A DNA stretch of 14,676 bases from an uncultured Collinsella sp. (GTDB lineage Bacteria; Actinomycetota; Coriobacteriia; Coriobacteriales; Coriobacteriaceae): NCBI GenBank assembly GCA_902493915.1, contig CABUQY010000038.1, positions 1 through 14,676 of the forward strand, read 5' to 3'. A program made the position numbers and the translations under genes. Under the pieces are notes generated by a model. The model searched no databases and was not told where the DNA came from. It saw nothing but the letters and a program-made list of their open reading frames with translations. Positions 6,594 through 13,763 of this stretch are shown in pieces. How positions within the stretch are numbered: position 1 is the first letter of the stretch; each line of letters begins with the position of its first letter.

Positions 6594-8434
6594 TGACCGA
6601 TCTTGCATCCACCACACCACAATCGCTCGGTCGCGATCCCATGGTCGGCCTGCGCCTGGCGCGTGTCGACGGGTTTGAGCCGGCCATTGCGCTCGGTCAG
6701 GACGAACTGCCTGCCTATCTGCGTCGTTTTACGATGCTGTTTGCCGACGATGCCACCATGCGCCGTGGCGGTATCGGCCGCGTGACGCGTGCCGTCAACG
6801 CCCAAGGCGAGGCCGTGGCACTCAAGCAGCTCATCTTGCCGACGCGCGATGAGTTTGACGACGATGCCGCTCACGAGGCGCTGGTCGCCAAGTTCAAGGC
6901 GGCGTTTCGCGAGGAATACGAATGCCATCGCGCCCTTTCGGGCCTTAAGGGCTTTCCCCGCCTCTATGGCTGGGGCGAGGTCGACGGTGTGCCTGCAATT
7001 GTCATGGAATGGGTCGAGGGCGAGACGCTTGCCCGCTTGCGTTCGCGACTCGCCGTGGACGATGCCGGACGCCTGTCGCCGCTTGTGGCGGCGCGTCTGG
7101 GTCGCGACCTGTTCGATCTGCTCTGCCGTATGAGCCTGGTGGGCGAGGGCTTTGTCCATCGCGATATCTCGCCCGCTAATATTATGGTGCGTACGGCGCG
7201 CCTGCCGCTTGACCGGCAGCTTGCCGAGGGCGCCTTTGACCTGTGCCTGATCGACTTTGGCTCGTCGCTGGCGCTCGAGCCTGCGTCGGCCGTGGCCGGT
7301 ACCGGCGGCAAGGCGTCGTTTACGGAGCGTTATGCCACGCTGCGTCGCGCGACGGTTGCCTATGCCCCGCCCGAGATGCTCACCGACGATATTCCCGATC
7401 TGCGCGCTTTGCGTATGTCGCCGGCGATTGACGTCTATGCCGCGGCAAGCACGGTTTACGAGCTCATTGCCGGCGTCGCGCCATACGAAGCCGCGCCGAG
7501 CACTTCGGGCACCTCGGGTTCGCGCAAAAAGACGCGCGACATCGCGAGCCCCTACCGTCTCAAGATGGACACGCGGCCCGACTATCCCATTGGTGCCCAT
7601 GCGCCCGGTTGTGATTTGACTCAGCTGCTTCGTCGTGAGCCCGATGTGGCGCTCGCCGCGGCCGAGCAGGCCCAGCAGCTAGGGCTTGAGCCGGATTCCG
7701 AAGAGCTACGCGATGCGCTGGCGTTTGTCGATGCCCAGCTGTTCGACGTGGTGATGGCCTGTCTGTCCAGCCATCAAAAAGATCGTCCCGAGCCGGCGGC
7801 GGTCGAGGCGGCGCTCTCGGCGTTTTGTGACCACTATGCGCAAAATGTCGGTCGTTCGCTCCGCGGCGAGCCGCTCACGCCGTGCCCCATGGATGCGTCC
7901 GGCCGCGCGGTTCGTCGCACGGCGATGATCGGTGCGGCGGTCGTTTGCAGCGTGGTTTGGGCTGTGGTCGTGGTTTCGGCCGCGCTGCTGGCGTCGGGCG
8001 CCCGCGTGACGGCGACTTTGGGATCGCTCGTGTGGTCTGGGTCGCTACCGGGTATTATTGCCGCACTGGCGTTGGCACTGCCAGGCATAGCCGGCGTTGT
8101 CACGGGGGCATTTGCGCGCAATCGGCGCTCGGGGTTCCTGCAGGGTGTGCTTGCGCTTTCTGCCTGCGAGGTTCCGGTGTTGGTTGTGGCTGCATGTAGC
8201 GTATTTTCCCAACGCGCCGTGATGGGCGGCCTTGTTGCCGCTCTGGTTGCAACCTATACGCTTACGTGGTTTTTGCTTGCGATGGGCTTTGCCTTTGAAC
8301 TTCCCGTTTCGGCACCGCGACGCACAAAAGCCCAGATGGCGACTCCGCTTGCCGGTGGAGCCGCAGCTGCCCGTACTTTTGGCGGACCTGTCGAAGTATC
8401 GTCCGATTCTATTTCTACGACCAAGGAGGCCTAG
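6590..8434 (+). CDS. Serine/threonine protein kinase with four C-terminal membrane helices
   Basis: The 614-residue protein carries a complete eukaryotic-type kinase domain: Gly-rich loop RRGGIGRV (58-65), catalytic Lys79 in VALK, an Arg/Glu-rich helix C around 104-112, catalytic loop HRDISPANI (190-198), DFG at 222-224, an APPE substrate-loop end (259-262), and Asp281 in 'DVYAAAS'. All catalytic residues are present, so it should be active. Four hydrophobic helices follow at about 444-468, 485-505, 515-537 and 543-567, with a short cytoplasmic tail. There are no PASTA repeats, so it differs from the usual actinobacterial PknB. The start is ATG 6590 or 6593, overlapping the previous stop. The FHA gene follows 3 nt downstream, so kinase and phospho-reader are made together. 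Confidence 0.93.
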   Translation: MMTDLASTTPQSLGRDPMVGLRLARVDGFEPAIALGQDELPAYLRRFTMLFADDATMRRGGIGRVTRAVNAQGEAVALKQLILPTRDEFDDDAAHEALVAKFKAAFREEYECHRALSGLKGFPRLYGWGEVDGVPAIVMEWVEGETLARLRSRLAVDDAGRLSPLVAARLGRDLFDLLCRMSLVGEGFVHRDISPANIMVRTARLPLDRQLAEGAFDLCLIDFGSSLALEPASAVAGTGGKASFTERYATLRRATVAYAPPEMLTDDIPDLRALRMSPAIDVYAAASTVYELIAGVAPYEAAPSTSGTSGSRKKTRDIASPYRLKMDTRPDYPIGAHAPGCDLTQLLRREPDVALAAAEQAQQLGLEPDSEELRDALAFVDAQLFDVVMACLSSHQKDRPEPAAVEAALSAFCDHYAQNVGRSLRGEPLTPCPMDASGRAVRRTAMIGAAVVCSVVWAVVVVSAALLASGARVTATLGSLVWSGSLPGIIAALALALPGIAGVVTGAFARNRRSGFLQGVLALSACEVPVLVVAACSVFSQRAVMGGLVAALVATYTLTWFLLAMGFAFELPVSAPRRTKAQMATPLAGGAAAARTFGGPVEVSSDSISTTKEA

Positions 8435-8437
8435 GTC

Positions 8438-9376
8438 ATGGCATCTCAAGTTGAGCTCACCCCATGCGGGGCCATGTTTGACATCTTTAAGCGCGCAGCG
8501 CATCTGAGCCATATCGAGCTGTGCGGCTTGGTGCTTTCGTCCCGTCCGCTCGCCGACGGCCGCAGCCCGCAGAGCCGAGCCGCCGATCGCTCTTGGGTTT
8601 CCCGCTTTATCGTTCGCGCGCCGGTCGGCACGCTTCAGCAGCGCTACTTTGCCGAATACGGTACCTCGGCTGCGCGTATTATGTCGCAACTGGCCCTGCG
8701 CCAGCGCAATCCCATGGACTCCACGGCTGTGATCAATATGGTGTGCGGTCCTGCAGGTGAACCGATGGTACGCGCGCTCGAAGAGTGCCACCAGGACACG
8801 AATCTCTATCGCAACGCGCTCGATCGCCTGTCCCAGGCGGCGGAACTCATGCCCGCCGAGCGCGCCGAGGCCGTGCTGGTGCTGTTTGTCGCCGTCGGTT
8901 GTTCGGCGGATGTGCGGTCCTCGGTGAACTATGCCATCGACTACGCGCACGCGACCTGTGGCGGAGGCACCTCCACGCCGCGTTCGCTTGGCATGTCGAT
9001 GACCGCGGGCGAACGCGAACCCGCCCCGGCGCACCCCTTGGGCTTGCTGCGCGTACAAAACAGTTTTGTCGTGAGCGCCCCGCGCTGGATTCAGCCGAGT
9101 GAGCAGGGTGTTGAGATTGGCGCGCTGGCCACTGGTGAGGGCGATATTACCGACGTCGGCGACGATGTCTCGGCCCGCCATGCCCATATCTGGTGCGATG
9201 CTCAAAATATCTGGCATGTCGAGGACTTGTCGTCCACCAACGGAACCGTGGTGGTAAACGGGGCCACGCGCGTCTGCATTCAGGTCGAGCCCGGCCGTTC
9301 CGCCCAGCTCAATCCCGGCGACGAGCTCAAGCTCGGCGAATCCACTACCTACGCCATTCTCTTCGGTGCCCTCTAG
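8438..9376 (+). CDS. FHA-domain protein, likely phosphothreonine reader
   Basis: The product has 312 residues. Residues 1-200 are an uncharacterised helical region with no membrane segment. Residues about 222-309 form an FHA domain with the expected residues: 'VEIGAL' then 'VSARHAHIW' (Ser246, Arg247, His250), 'VEDLSSTNGTVVVNG' (Thr267, Asn268, Gly269), and 'LNPGDELKLGES'. FHA domains bind phosphothreonine peptides. ATG 8438 has AAGGAGG 8 nt upstream, within the end of the kinase gene. It is the last gene of the operon; the kinase itself or the membrane protein at 5688 is the likely partner. A hairpin follows the stop directly. Confidence 0.92.
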   Translation: MASQVELTPCGAMFDIFKRAAHLSHIELCGLVLSSRPLADGRSPQSRAADRSWVSRFIVRAPVGTLQQRYFAEYGTSAARIMSQLALRQRNPMDSTAVINMVCGPAGEPMVRALEECHQDTNLYRNALDRLSQAAELMPAERAEAVLVLFVAVGCSADVRSSVNYAIDYAHATCGGGTSTPRSLGMSMTAGEREPAPAHPLGLLRVQNSFVVSAPRWIQPSEQGVEIGALATGEGDITDVGDDVSARHAHIWCDAQNIWHVEDLSSTNGTVVVNGATRVCIQVEPGRSAQLNPGDELKLGESTTYAILFGAL

Positions 9377-9472
9377 CCGGCAGATAGGGACGTTCCTTTT
9401 CTGCCGGCACTTGGGGACACTCCTCGGCGCGCCAGAGCCAGTCGCCCGGGGATGGAGGGGCCATTTTGGCCC
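9376..9472. repeat. REP-like palindromic elements closing the kinase operon
   Basis: A 9-bp stem (9376-9384 with 9400-9408) starts at the last base of the FHA stop codon and encloses the imperfect palindrome GGGACGTTCC plus TTTT. A further GGGGACACTCC and a GGGCCA/TGGCCC hairpin (9458-9472) follow. The GGGAC...TCC core resembles the motif arrayed at 147-317, so both may belong to one dispersed intergenic family. It may also terminate transcription. It marks the right edge of GC-rich core sequence. Confidence 0.5.
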
Positions 9473-9494
9473 TTGGCGGTCAGTCGGGGCGAAA

Positions 9495-10326
9495 CTAGAA
9501 GATCTTTCCGATTCGCGGCTGTTCATGCTTGTAGAGCATCTAAAACAATAGGATGTTATTCTGGAATATGCCGGGTGCGTGAACTTGCCTGTCTTAGCCT
9601 TAATAAGGTATAGGGGAGTTTGGCTCAGGGGTTCCGTCTTGTTCTTCAGCGCAGTATTGTGGGACAGATTTGCTGAGATTGGCGCCTTACACCGCAGAGC
9701 GCACGGAAGGCTCTCGATTTGTGTTCTGGCCCCAGAATACAGGGCCTGATACTTACCAACTGTGGCATGGATGTAACATCTGTAGAAATCAACCCTTTTG
9801 TTGTCGACCTTTGTAAGAAAAACACTGCCATCAACTCTTTGGATGACGAAACTAGGGTGCTTGAGGGGAGCCTTTACTCCCCTCTGAGAGATGACTCATG
9901 TTTTTCGCTTGTCGTTGTGAATCCTCCGTTACTGCCGATTCCGGATGAGATTCCTTATCCCTTCGTTTGAGATGGAGGACAATCGGGTCTGGATAAAACA
10001 CTTCGTATTCTTAAGGGTGGCGATACGCATTTAGAGAAAAACGGTAAATACTGCTAATAGGGGTGACGACGATGGTGCAGGGGCGACCCGCGATGCTCTC
10101 ATCAATACGTCGGATACTTGGGAAATCAGGTCTAGATGCATGTATGATGATGCTGTGTGGCTATTCAATTAATCCGCGTTCCGAATGGGTGCAGGGTATA
10201 GCTGCGACATCGTATGCTTTTGACCCGGCGCGATACTCAGATATTTCTGAGGCGGTTGACGAAGTTTATACGCACTATGCCGCGCAAGGCGTTTCGGAAG
10301 TTTGCACATCTACGTTACGGGCTTAG
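9495..10326 (+). pseudogene. Decayed SAM-dependent methyltransferase (HemK/MTS-like fold)
   Basis: Joining frames restores one protein: 'EDLSDSRLFMLVEHLKQ', 'VRELACLSLNKV', 'GEFGSGVPSC', 'LRLAPYTAERTEGSR', then the SAM site 'DLCSGPRIQGLIL', 'SVEINPFVVDLCKKN', catalytic 'VVNPPLLPIP', 'GGQSGLDKTLRILKG', and a C-terminal part ending at 10326. Lesions are a TAG at 9549-9551, frameshifts near 9578, 9611 and 9714, a TGA at 9968-9970 between PYPFV and DGGQ, and a frameshift near 10055. The motif I glycine is also changed (GPR). The longest intact pieces are 9719-9970 and 10063-10326. The NPP motif suggests modification of a nitrogen on a protein, nucleic acid or small molecule. Six lesions make sequencing error alone unlikely. 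Its role in the neighbouring peptide cluster is unknown. Confidence 0.8.
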
Positions 10327-10641
10327 GTTTCTTCAAGCGAGCAGGCCGGTTGCGTTATTTCGAGCGATTTTTCTAGTCTAGACGACAAAAGGCAAAGGAT
10401 TTGATGGGTATAAAACGCGGACGTTTGTGGGCGGATGCTCAAATCTATTGTGGCAATCGGGCGGTTGAAAAAGATATTTCAACCGCCCGATTGCCAGGTT
10501 CGTCGGAGGAGATGTCCGATTCCGACTCTCTTGTAGGAAGAGCTTGAGATCGTATTGGCCCAAGGCAATCTTAAAGCAGTCTCATTGGCAAATCTTCGCT
10601 CCTGTTGTGTTGAGGTGTAAGGTATCAGTGATTGATGTTTT
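10327..10641. other. AT-richer gap with no gene
   Basis: No credible coding region is seen between the methyltransferase pseudogene and the ABC transporter. The gap holds one perfect hairpin (10451-10496) and no clear promoter for the transporter. A GGAGGAG directly abutting an ATG at 10513 opens only an 11-codon frame. Confidence 0.6.
10451..10496. repeat. Perfect 20-bp hairpin of unknown role
   Basis: Bases 10451-10470 pair with 10477-10496 without a mismatch around a 6-nt loop (AAGATA). No T run follows on either strand, so it is not a standard intrinsic terminator. The inner AAA/TTT pairs would give a weak upper stem. Confidence 0.85.
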
Positions 10642-12294
10642 GTGGCGGGTAGATTGGGGCCTTCCTTGATTCGATGCGTTCTCTCGAGGTTCATCAGAGC
10701 AAAAGGGGCTTTCGTCTTCATTGCTATCACGGTGATTGGAACCGCTCTCTCCTATGCCATGCCATACGTGAACGGGAAATTCTTAGATTTTCTTCTCGGT
10801 AACCGCAGCGAAAGAGACGCCGTACTCTTCGCGCTCCTGGTTGCGTCAATAGGAGTTTTCTCCACCCTCTTTACTTATTTTGCAGGAACACTTTCCATTC
10901 GCATAACCACGAGACTTTCCTTTGATCTTCTCAGGGAGGCCGTCTTGCGTTTTGAAAGAGACGATTACTTGGTGAGTCGGACCATCGATCCAGCCTATAC
11001 AACGCAACGGATTATTTCCGACTCCAGCGTGGTCTCATCCTTCGTTTTGGCGAATTTTATCAGTGCGCCGCTGTCCATTGTAGCCATTCCCATCGTATTG
11101 CTTATCATATGGTCAATTGATTCAACTCTCGCGGTGTTTTCCATCATTCTCCTCATCGTGTATTTCTGTGTAATTACTGGGTTGAGGAAACTTTTGTATA
11201 GGGTCACGTATGAGAAGAAAGAGGCGGACAGCGCCTTTTACGCCGCAATTGCATCGCAGCTTAATCAGATTCTCAACATTCAACTGACATCTTCGTACGG
11301 CAAGAGCGAACAAGCGCTCGACGCTGGGTTTAAGAGCTATTTTCCCAAAGTTTTGCGCTCCGGAAAGCTATCATATTCTCTGACATCGCTCGATGGTCTT
11401 TTCGCAGCGTTGTTTCAAGCGGTGATACTTGTTGTTTCCGGAGTACGAATCATTAACGGAACTATGTCAATAGGCGAGTACACTATCATCGGTACATACT
11501 TCGCGGTTCTCTTTAAGACTTTGAAAAGTATGATGTCATTGTTCAAATCCTATCAAGATGCCAAAGCATCATGGGATAGGACGGCTATCGCGACGAGAGA
11601 AAAGGAGAGATCGGGGTGGAATCGGACCGATTTAGCTAAACTCGATGAAATAAATGACATTTCGGTATCTGATTTGGAATTCTCGGTTGCCCTTCCAGAC
11701 GGATCTGTCCGAGAGGTCCTCGGCGGGTTTTCTTTCAAGTTTTCCGGTCCTGGTACATATTGCATAGTTGGGGAAAACGGAAGAGGCAAGACGTCACTTC
11801 TTTACTTGATACTCGGGCTATACTCATCGAAAGGCAAAGTAAAATACAACGGCGTGCCAATCGAAGAATGCGACTTGGATTACATACGTGCGAGAGAGAT
11901 ATCGTGCTGCCCACAGTCGTGCTTCGCGCCGGACGAAACGGTGAAAGAGCTGTTAGAGTATTTCGACACGCCCTTTTCTTCCTATCACCGGGGTGTAGAT
12001 GGCCTACTTTCGCTGGAAAACAGCGTGAAGGAGTTGCTCGGGAAACGTTGCTCCGCGCTTTCGGGCGGTGAGCTGCGCCGAGTGTACTTATGGTCGGCGA
12101 TTTCACGCAAGTCGTCAGTTTTGGTACTCGACGAGCCCACGACTGGGTTAGACGCTGTAAGCCGCGCCGAGCTTGCGGCCTATGTTAAGCGCAACAAGCA
12201 AAGCCAGCTGATCATCGTTGTCTCTCACGATGACGAGATGGTCGGCGCGGTAGAAGGGGTAGTGGATTTAGGCAGCATGTACCAGGGTAAATGA
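10642..12294 (+). CDS. ABC exporter, fused permease and ATPase
   Basis: The 550-residue protein has six predicted membrane helices in the N-terminal 300 residues (about 23-43, 60-82, 133-153, 157-180, 250-270 and 278-298). The ATPase has Walker A GENGRGKTS (377-385), Q-loop Gln425, signature LSGGE (473-477), Walker B VLVLDEP (493-499), and H-loop His529. It is an intact type I half-exporter that should work as a homodimer. There is no N-terminal C39 peptidase, so it would export already processed peptide or another substrate. The GTG start at 10642 is uncertain because no good ribosome site precedes it. Beside Cys-rich precursor genes it is the likely peptide exporter, but it faces them on the opposite strand. 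Confidence 0.88.
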   Translation: MAGRLGPSLIRCVLSRFIRAKGAFVFIAITVIGTALSYAMPYVNGKFLDFLLGNRSERDAVLFALLVASIGVFSTLFTYFAGTLSIRITTRLSFDLLREAVLRFERDDYLVSRTIDPAYTTQRIISDSSVVSSFVLANFISAPLSIVAIPIVLLIIWSIDSTLAVFSIILLIVYFCVITGLRKLLYRVTYEKKEADSAFYAAIASQLNQILNIQLTSSYGKSEQALDAGFKSYFPKVLRSGKLSYSLTSLDGLFAALFQAVILVVSGVRIINGTMSIGEYTIIGTYFAVLFKTLKSMMSLFKSYQDAKASWDRTAIATREKERSGWNRTDLAKLDEINDISVSDLEFSVALPDGSVREVLGGFSFKFSGPGTYCIVGENGRGKTSLLYLILGLYSSKGKVKYNGVPIEECDLDYIRAREISCCPQSCFAPDETVKELLEYFDTPFSSYHRGVDGLLSLENSVKELLGKRCSALSGGELRRVYLWSAISRKSSVLVLDEPTTGLDAVSRAELAAYVKRNKQSQLIIVVSHDDEMVGAVEGVVDLGSMYQGK

Positions 12295-12665
12295 TGACAA
12301 GTGTAGTGCTACCCAACTGGCAGAGATAACAAAAAGGCGATGCAGATGCACGTAGCATTCAGGCGGTTCGGACTCGGTGCCTTCACGCCATCGCAACGCT
12401 TTCAGATATAGTTCTCGTTCTCTTACTAAAGGAAACTTTAGTCTACGTCATCTTGTCGAGACAGAGGTGAAGCGAAGTGTTGTCGCGACGTATCTTATTC
12501 CAGGTGGCTCAGTATCAGCGTGAGAATCGCACCAAAGTGTACTTACGATTCTCGTGTCCCACGGACAACATGAGCTGAGCATTGAGGTTCCACCCTTTGC
12601 TGCAACTACACGGGGTTGGACGGCAATGAATATGCCGGGCCGCATACCACGCGCAGCGGGGGTCC
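12295..12665. other. Gap with no gene; its right part is probably an IS110 left end
   Basis: No convincing ORF is visible here. A 7-bp hairpin with a GAAA loop lies at 12425-12442. The sequence just before the transposase remnant at 12666 is probably the non-coding left end of the same IS110-type element. In this family that region can encode the guide (bridge) RNA. Element boundaries cannot be placed from this window. Confidence 0.4.
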
Positions 12666-12791
12666 ATGTCCCAGTATGTTGCCTACAGCAGCCTCGATGT
12701 CCACGCACACATCATCTCTGCCTTCGCGTTCAATCCATTTGCCGGAGAGTGCGAGGGTTGCCAGGCCGTAGAATTCGAGCCGAACAAATGA
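12666..12791 (+). pseudogene. IS110-family transposase remnant (N-terminus only)
   Basis: ATG 12666 opens a 41-codon frame beginning MSQYVAYSSLDVHAHIISAF. It has the 'LDVH' hallmark of the DEDD RuvC-like catalytic domain of IS110 transposases, and then 'AFNPFAGE', matching the family's N-terminal region. A TGA ends it at 12789-12791, and nothing downstream resembles the rest of the roughly 400-residue protein. The element is therefore dead. It lies between the ABC transporter and the peptide cluster and shows past mobile-element activity in the island. Confidence 0.65.
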
Positions 12792-12885
12792 AATGCGGTA
12801 TCAGCGCATAGGATTAAACTGACGATTGCTTTGCACTGAGAATACGCTTGGAAAGCCGCTATGGGTGGCGGCCCGGGTTAAATAG

Positions 12886-12930
12886 AGAAGCCCGTCCGAT
12901 CACTTTCATGTGGCGAACGGTCGGGCTTCT
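12886..12930. terminator. Terminator hairpin downstream of the peptide cluster
   Basis: A 13-bp stem with one mismatch pairs 12886-12898 (AGAAGCCCGTCCG) with 12918-12930 around a 19-nt loop. It lies 65 bp past the stop of the last minus-strand gene of the cluster. Read on the minus strand it is followed by CTATTTA, and on the plus strand by TATTCC. The U tracts are weak, but position and stem fit a terminator for the precursor transcript. Confidence 0.65.
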
Positions 12931-12994
12931 TATTCCACTTGCCAATGCTCGGCTCATATTGGAAGAAAGCTACGCTAATGTTTGCGTGACACTC

Positions 12995-13102
12995 CTATTT
13001 TCTCCGAAGAAAGAGTCGGATAATGAAGAATAGAATTAAAAAAGGTGCCAGATATAACGCAAGTATAAAGGCTAATCCAACGAGACCTTGCAATAATGGC
13101 AT
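12995..13102 (-). CDS. 35-residue membrane protein at the end of the peptide cluster
   Basis: A short frame starts at ATG 13102 with GGGAGGAG about 4 nt upstream, which makes it very likely translated. The product is almost wholly hydrophobic (MPLLQGLVGLAFILALYLAP at the start) and ends RLFLRRK, so it is a single membrane helix (about 6-29) with a basic cytoplasmic tail. It lies 78 bp after the second precursor on the same strand. Small membrane proteins at this position can give self-immunity or assist export in peptide clusters, but that role is inferred from location. The length and lack of homology signals mean a gene finder would probably miss it. Confidence 0.6.
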   Translation of the reverse strand: MPLLQGLVGLAFILALYLAPFLILFFIIRLFLRRK

Positions 13103-13180
13103 AACTCCTCCCAGACACGAGATTTTGGTATTTGTTCCCATCTTATTCTGAATTGGACCAAATAGTTCCTAGCCACAAAA

Positions 13181-13360
13181 CTACTCGTCAACTGGATCGC
13201 ACCAATCTGCTGGCAAAACACAGCTTGATTCTTTATCGACATAGCACCAATCCGCAACAGGGCACTCGGCGATGTCGTAAAAATTGCATATATCAACTCC
13301 AAGACAACAAGGCTCAACGGGAGGATGTTCATTTGAACCAACAGGATGGATATGCTTCAT
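13181..13360 (-). CDS. Cys-rich RiPP precursor peptide 2 (CX2-4D repeats)
   Basis: The 59-residue peptide starts MKHIHPVGSNEHPPVEP and has seven cysteines (18, 19, 25, 33, 39, 47 and 54). Asp follows Cys in six units: CLGVD, CNFYD, CPVAD, CYVD, CVLPAD and CDPVD. ATG 13360 has GGTGAGGAG 5 nt upstream. It aligns along its whole length with the peptide at 13391-13594: both share the MKHIHP leader start, 'G(I/V)(T)DIC..YD', the same order of Cys-Asp units, and a closing Cys-Asp unit. This is the pattern of radical SAM-modified thioether peptides (ranthipeptides such as freyrasin). The product would be modified by the maturase encoded upstream, then trimmed and exported. Leader cleavage and crosslinks are predictions. 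Confidence 0.8.
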   Translation of the reverse strand: MKHIHPVGSNEHPPVEPCCLGVDICNFYDIAECPVADWCYVDKESSCVLPADWCDPVDE

Positions 13361-13390
13361 AACAGCTCCTCACCTTAATCCAATTAGAGA

Positions 13391-13594
13391 CTACGTTTGA
13401 TCAATGCCACAGTGATCTACAACGCAGATGCTGCCGCCATCCATGTCATAGTCGCAGTAATCGTATGCACCACAGCCATCTGCTTTATCATAAACAGTAC
13501 AGATGTCAGTAATGCCCAAGAGGCAGTCAAAAGACATCGGCTTCACGCCTGCCTCGTCGCCACTTCCTGGATTAATCGGATGAATATGCTTCAC
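13391..13594 (-). CDS. Cys-rich RiPP precursor peptide 1 (CX2-3D repeats)
   Basis: The peptide has 67 residues and starts at a GTG, with GGGAGG 5 nt upstream; the frame is open further upstream, but only this start gives the MKHIHP leader shared with precursor 2. The leader (about 1-22, MKHIHPINPGSGDEAG) has no cysteine. The core has six (24, 32, 41, 47, 57 and 62), and five are followed by Asp as CTVYD, CGAYD, CDYD, CVVD and CGID; the first is Cys-X5-Asp. The core is acidic and rich in Gly/Asp/Tyr, as in peptides crosslinked by SPASM radical SAM enzymes. The neighbouring maturase gene lies about 170 bp upstream on the same strand. The natural product could be an antimicrobial or signalling peptide. 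Confidence 0.82.
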   Translation of the reverse strand: MKHIHPINPGSGDEAGVKPMSFDCLLGITDICTVYDKADGCGAYDYCDYDMDGGSICVVDHCGIDQT

Positions 13595-13652
13595 GACTAC
13601 CTCCCTTTGAGTGCAGAAAAACCTCAATATTGTGTATAACAAACCAAGATGT

Positions 13653-13736
13653 CTAGTTCACCATATTTCTAGAATGGTTTCGGCGAACGTAGCAATAAGC
13701 TTCGCAGACGGTAATCAGAAGAACGAACACCTCCAC
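13653..13736 (-). CDS. Possible tiny membrane peptide between maturase and precursors
   Basis: A frame from GTG 13736 encodes 27 residues: a short hydrophobic stretch 'MEVFVLLITVCEAYCYVRR' and then a polar tail. It reads in the same frame as the maturase, 9 codons after its stop. The ribosome site is poor, so it may be only the 3' remainder of an extended reading frame or chance. If real it would be a very small single-helix protein. Confidence 0.22.
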   Translation of the reverse strand: MEVFVLLITVCEAYCYVRRNHSRNMVN

Positions 13737-13763
13737 AATGGTGACAGCAATGCGCTGAACCGC

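Noticed and set aside
6530..7600. Long minus-strand ORF over the kinase gene
   Set aside because: Arg/His/Ala-rich shadow with no recognisable motif; the kinase frame is unambiguous.
8045..9526. 493-codon minus-strand ORF over the kinase and FHA genes
   Set aside because: Shadow of two well-supported genes in a high-GC region.
10513..10548. 11-codon ORF after GGAGGAG
   Set aside because: The ribosome site directly abuts the ATG, leaving no spacing, and the peptide resembles nothing known.
12448..12708. 86-codon minus-strand ORF over the IS110 remnant
   Set aside because: Antisense to the recognisable transposase start; composition is not protein-like.
12848..13033. 61-codon plus-strand ORF
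   Set aside because: It spans the terminator hairpin and overlaps the small membrane gene antisense; no ribosome site.
13072..13341. 89-codon minus-strand ORF
   Set aside because: It overlaps the precursor 2 gene in another frame; precursor 2 has the ribosome site and a paralogue.
13397..13639. 80-codon plus-strand ORF
   Set aside because: Antisense shadow of precursor 1.
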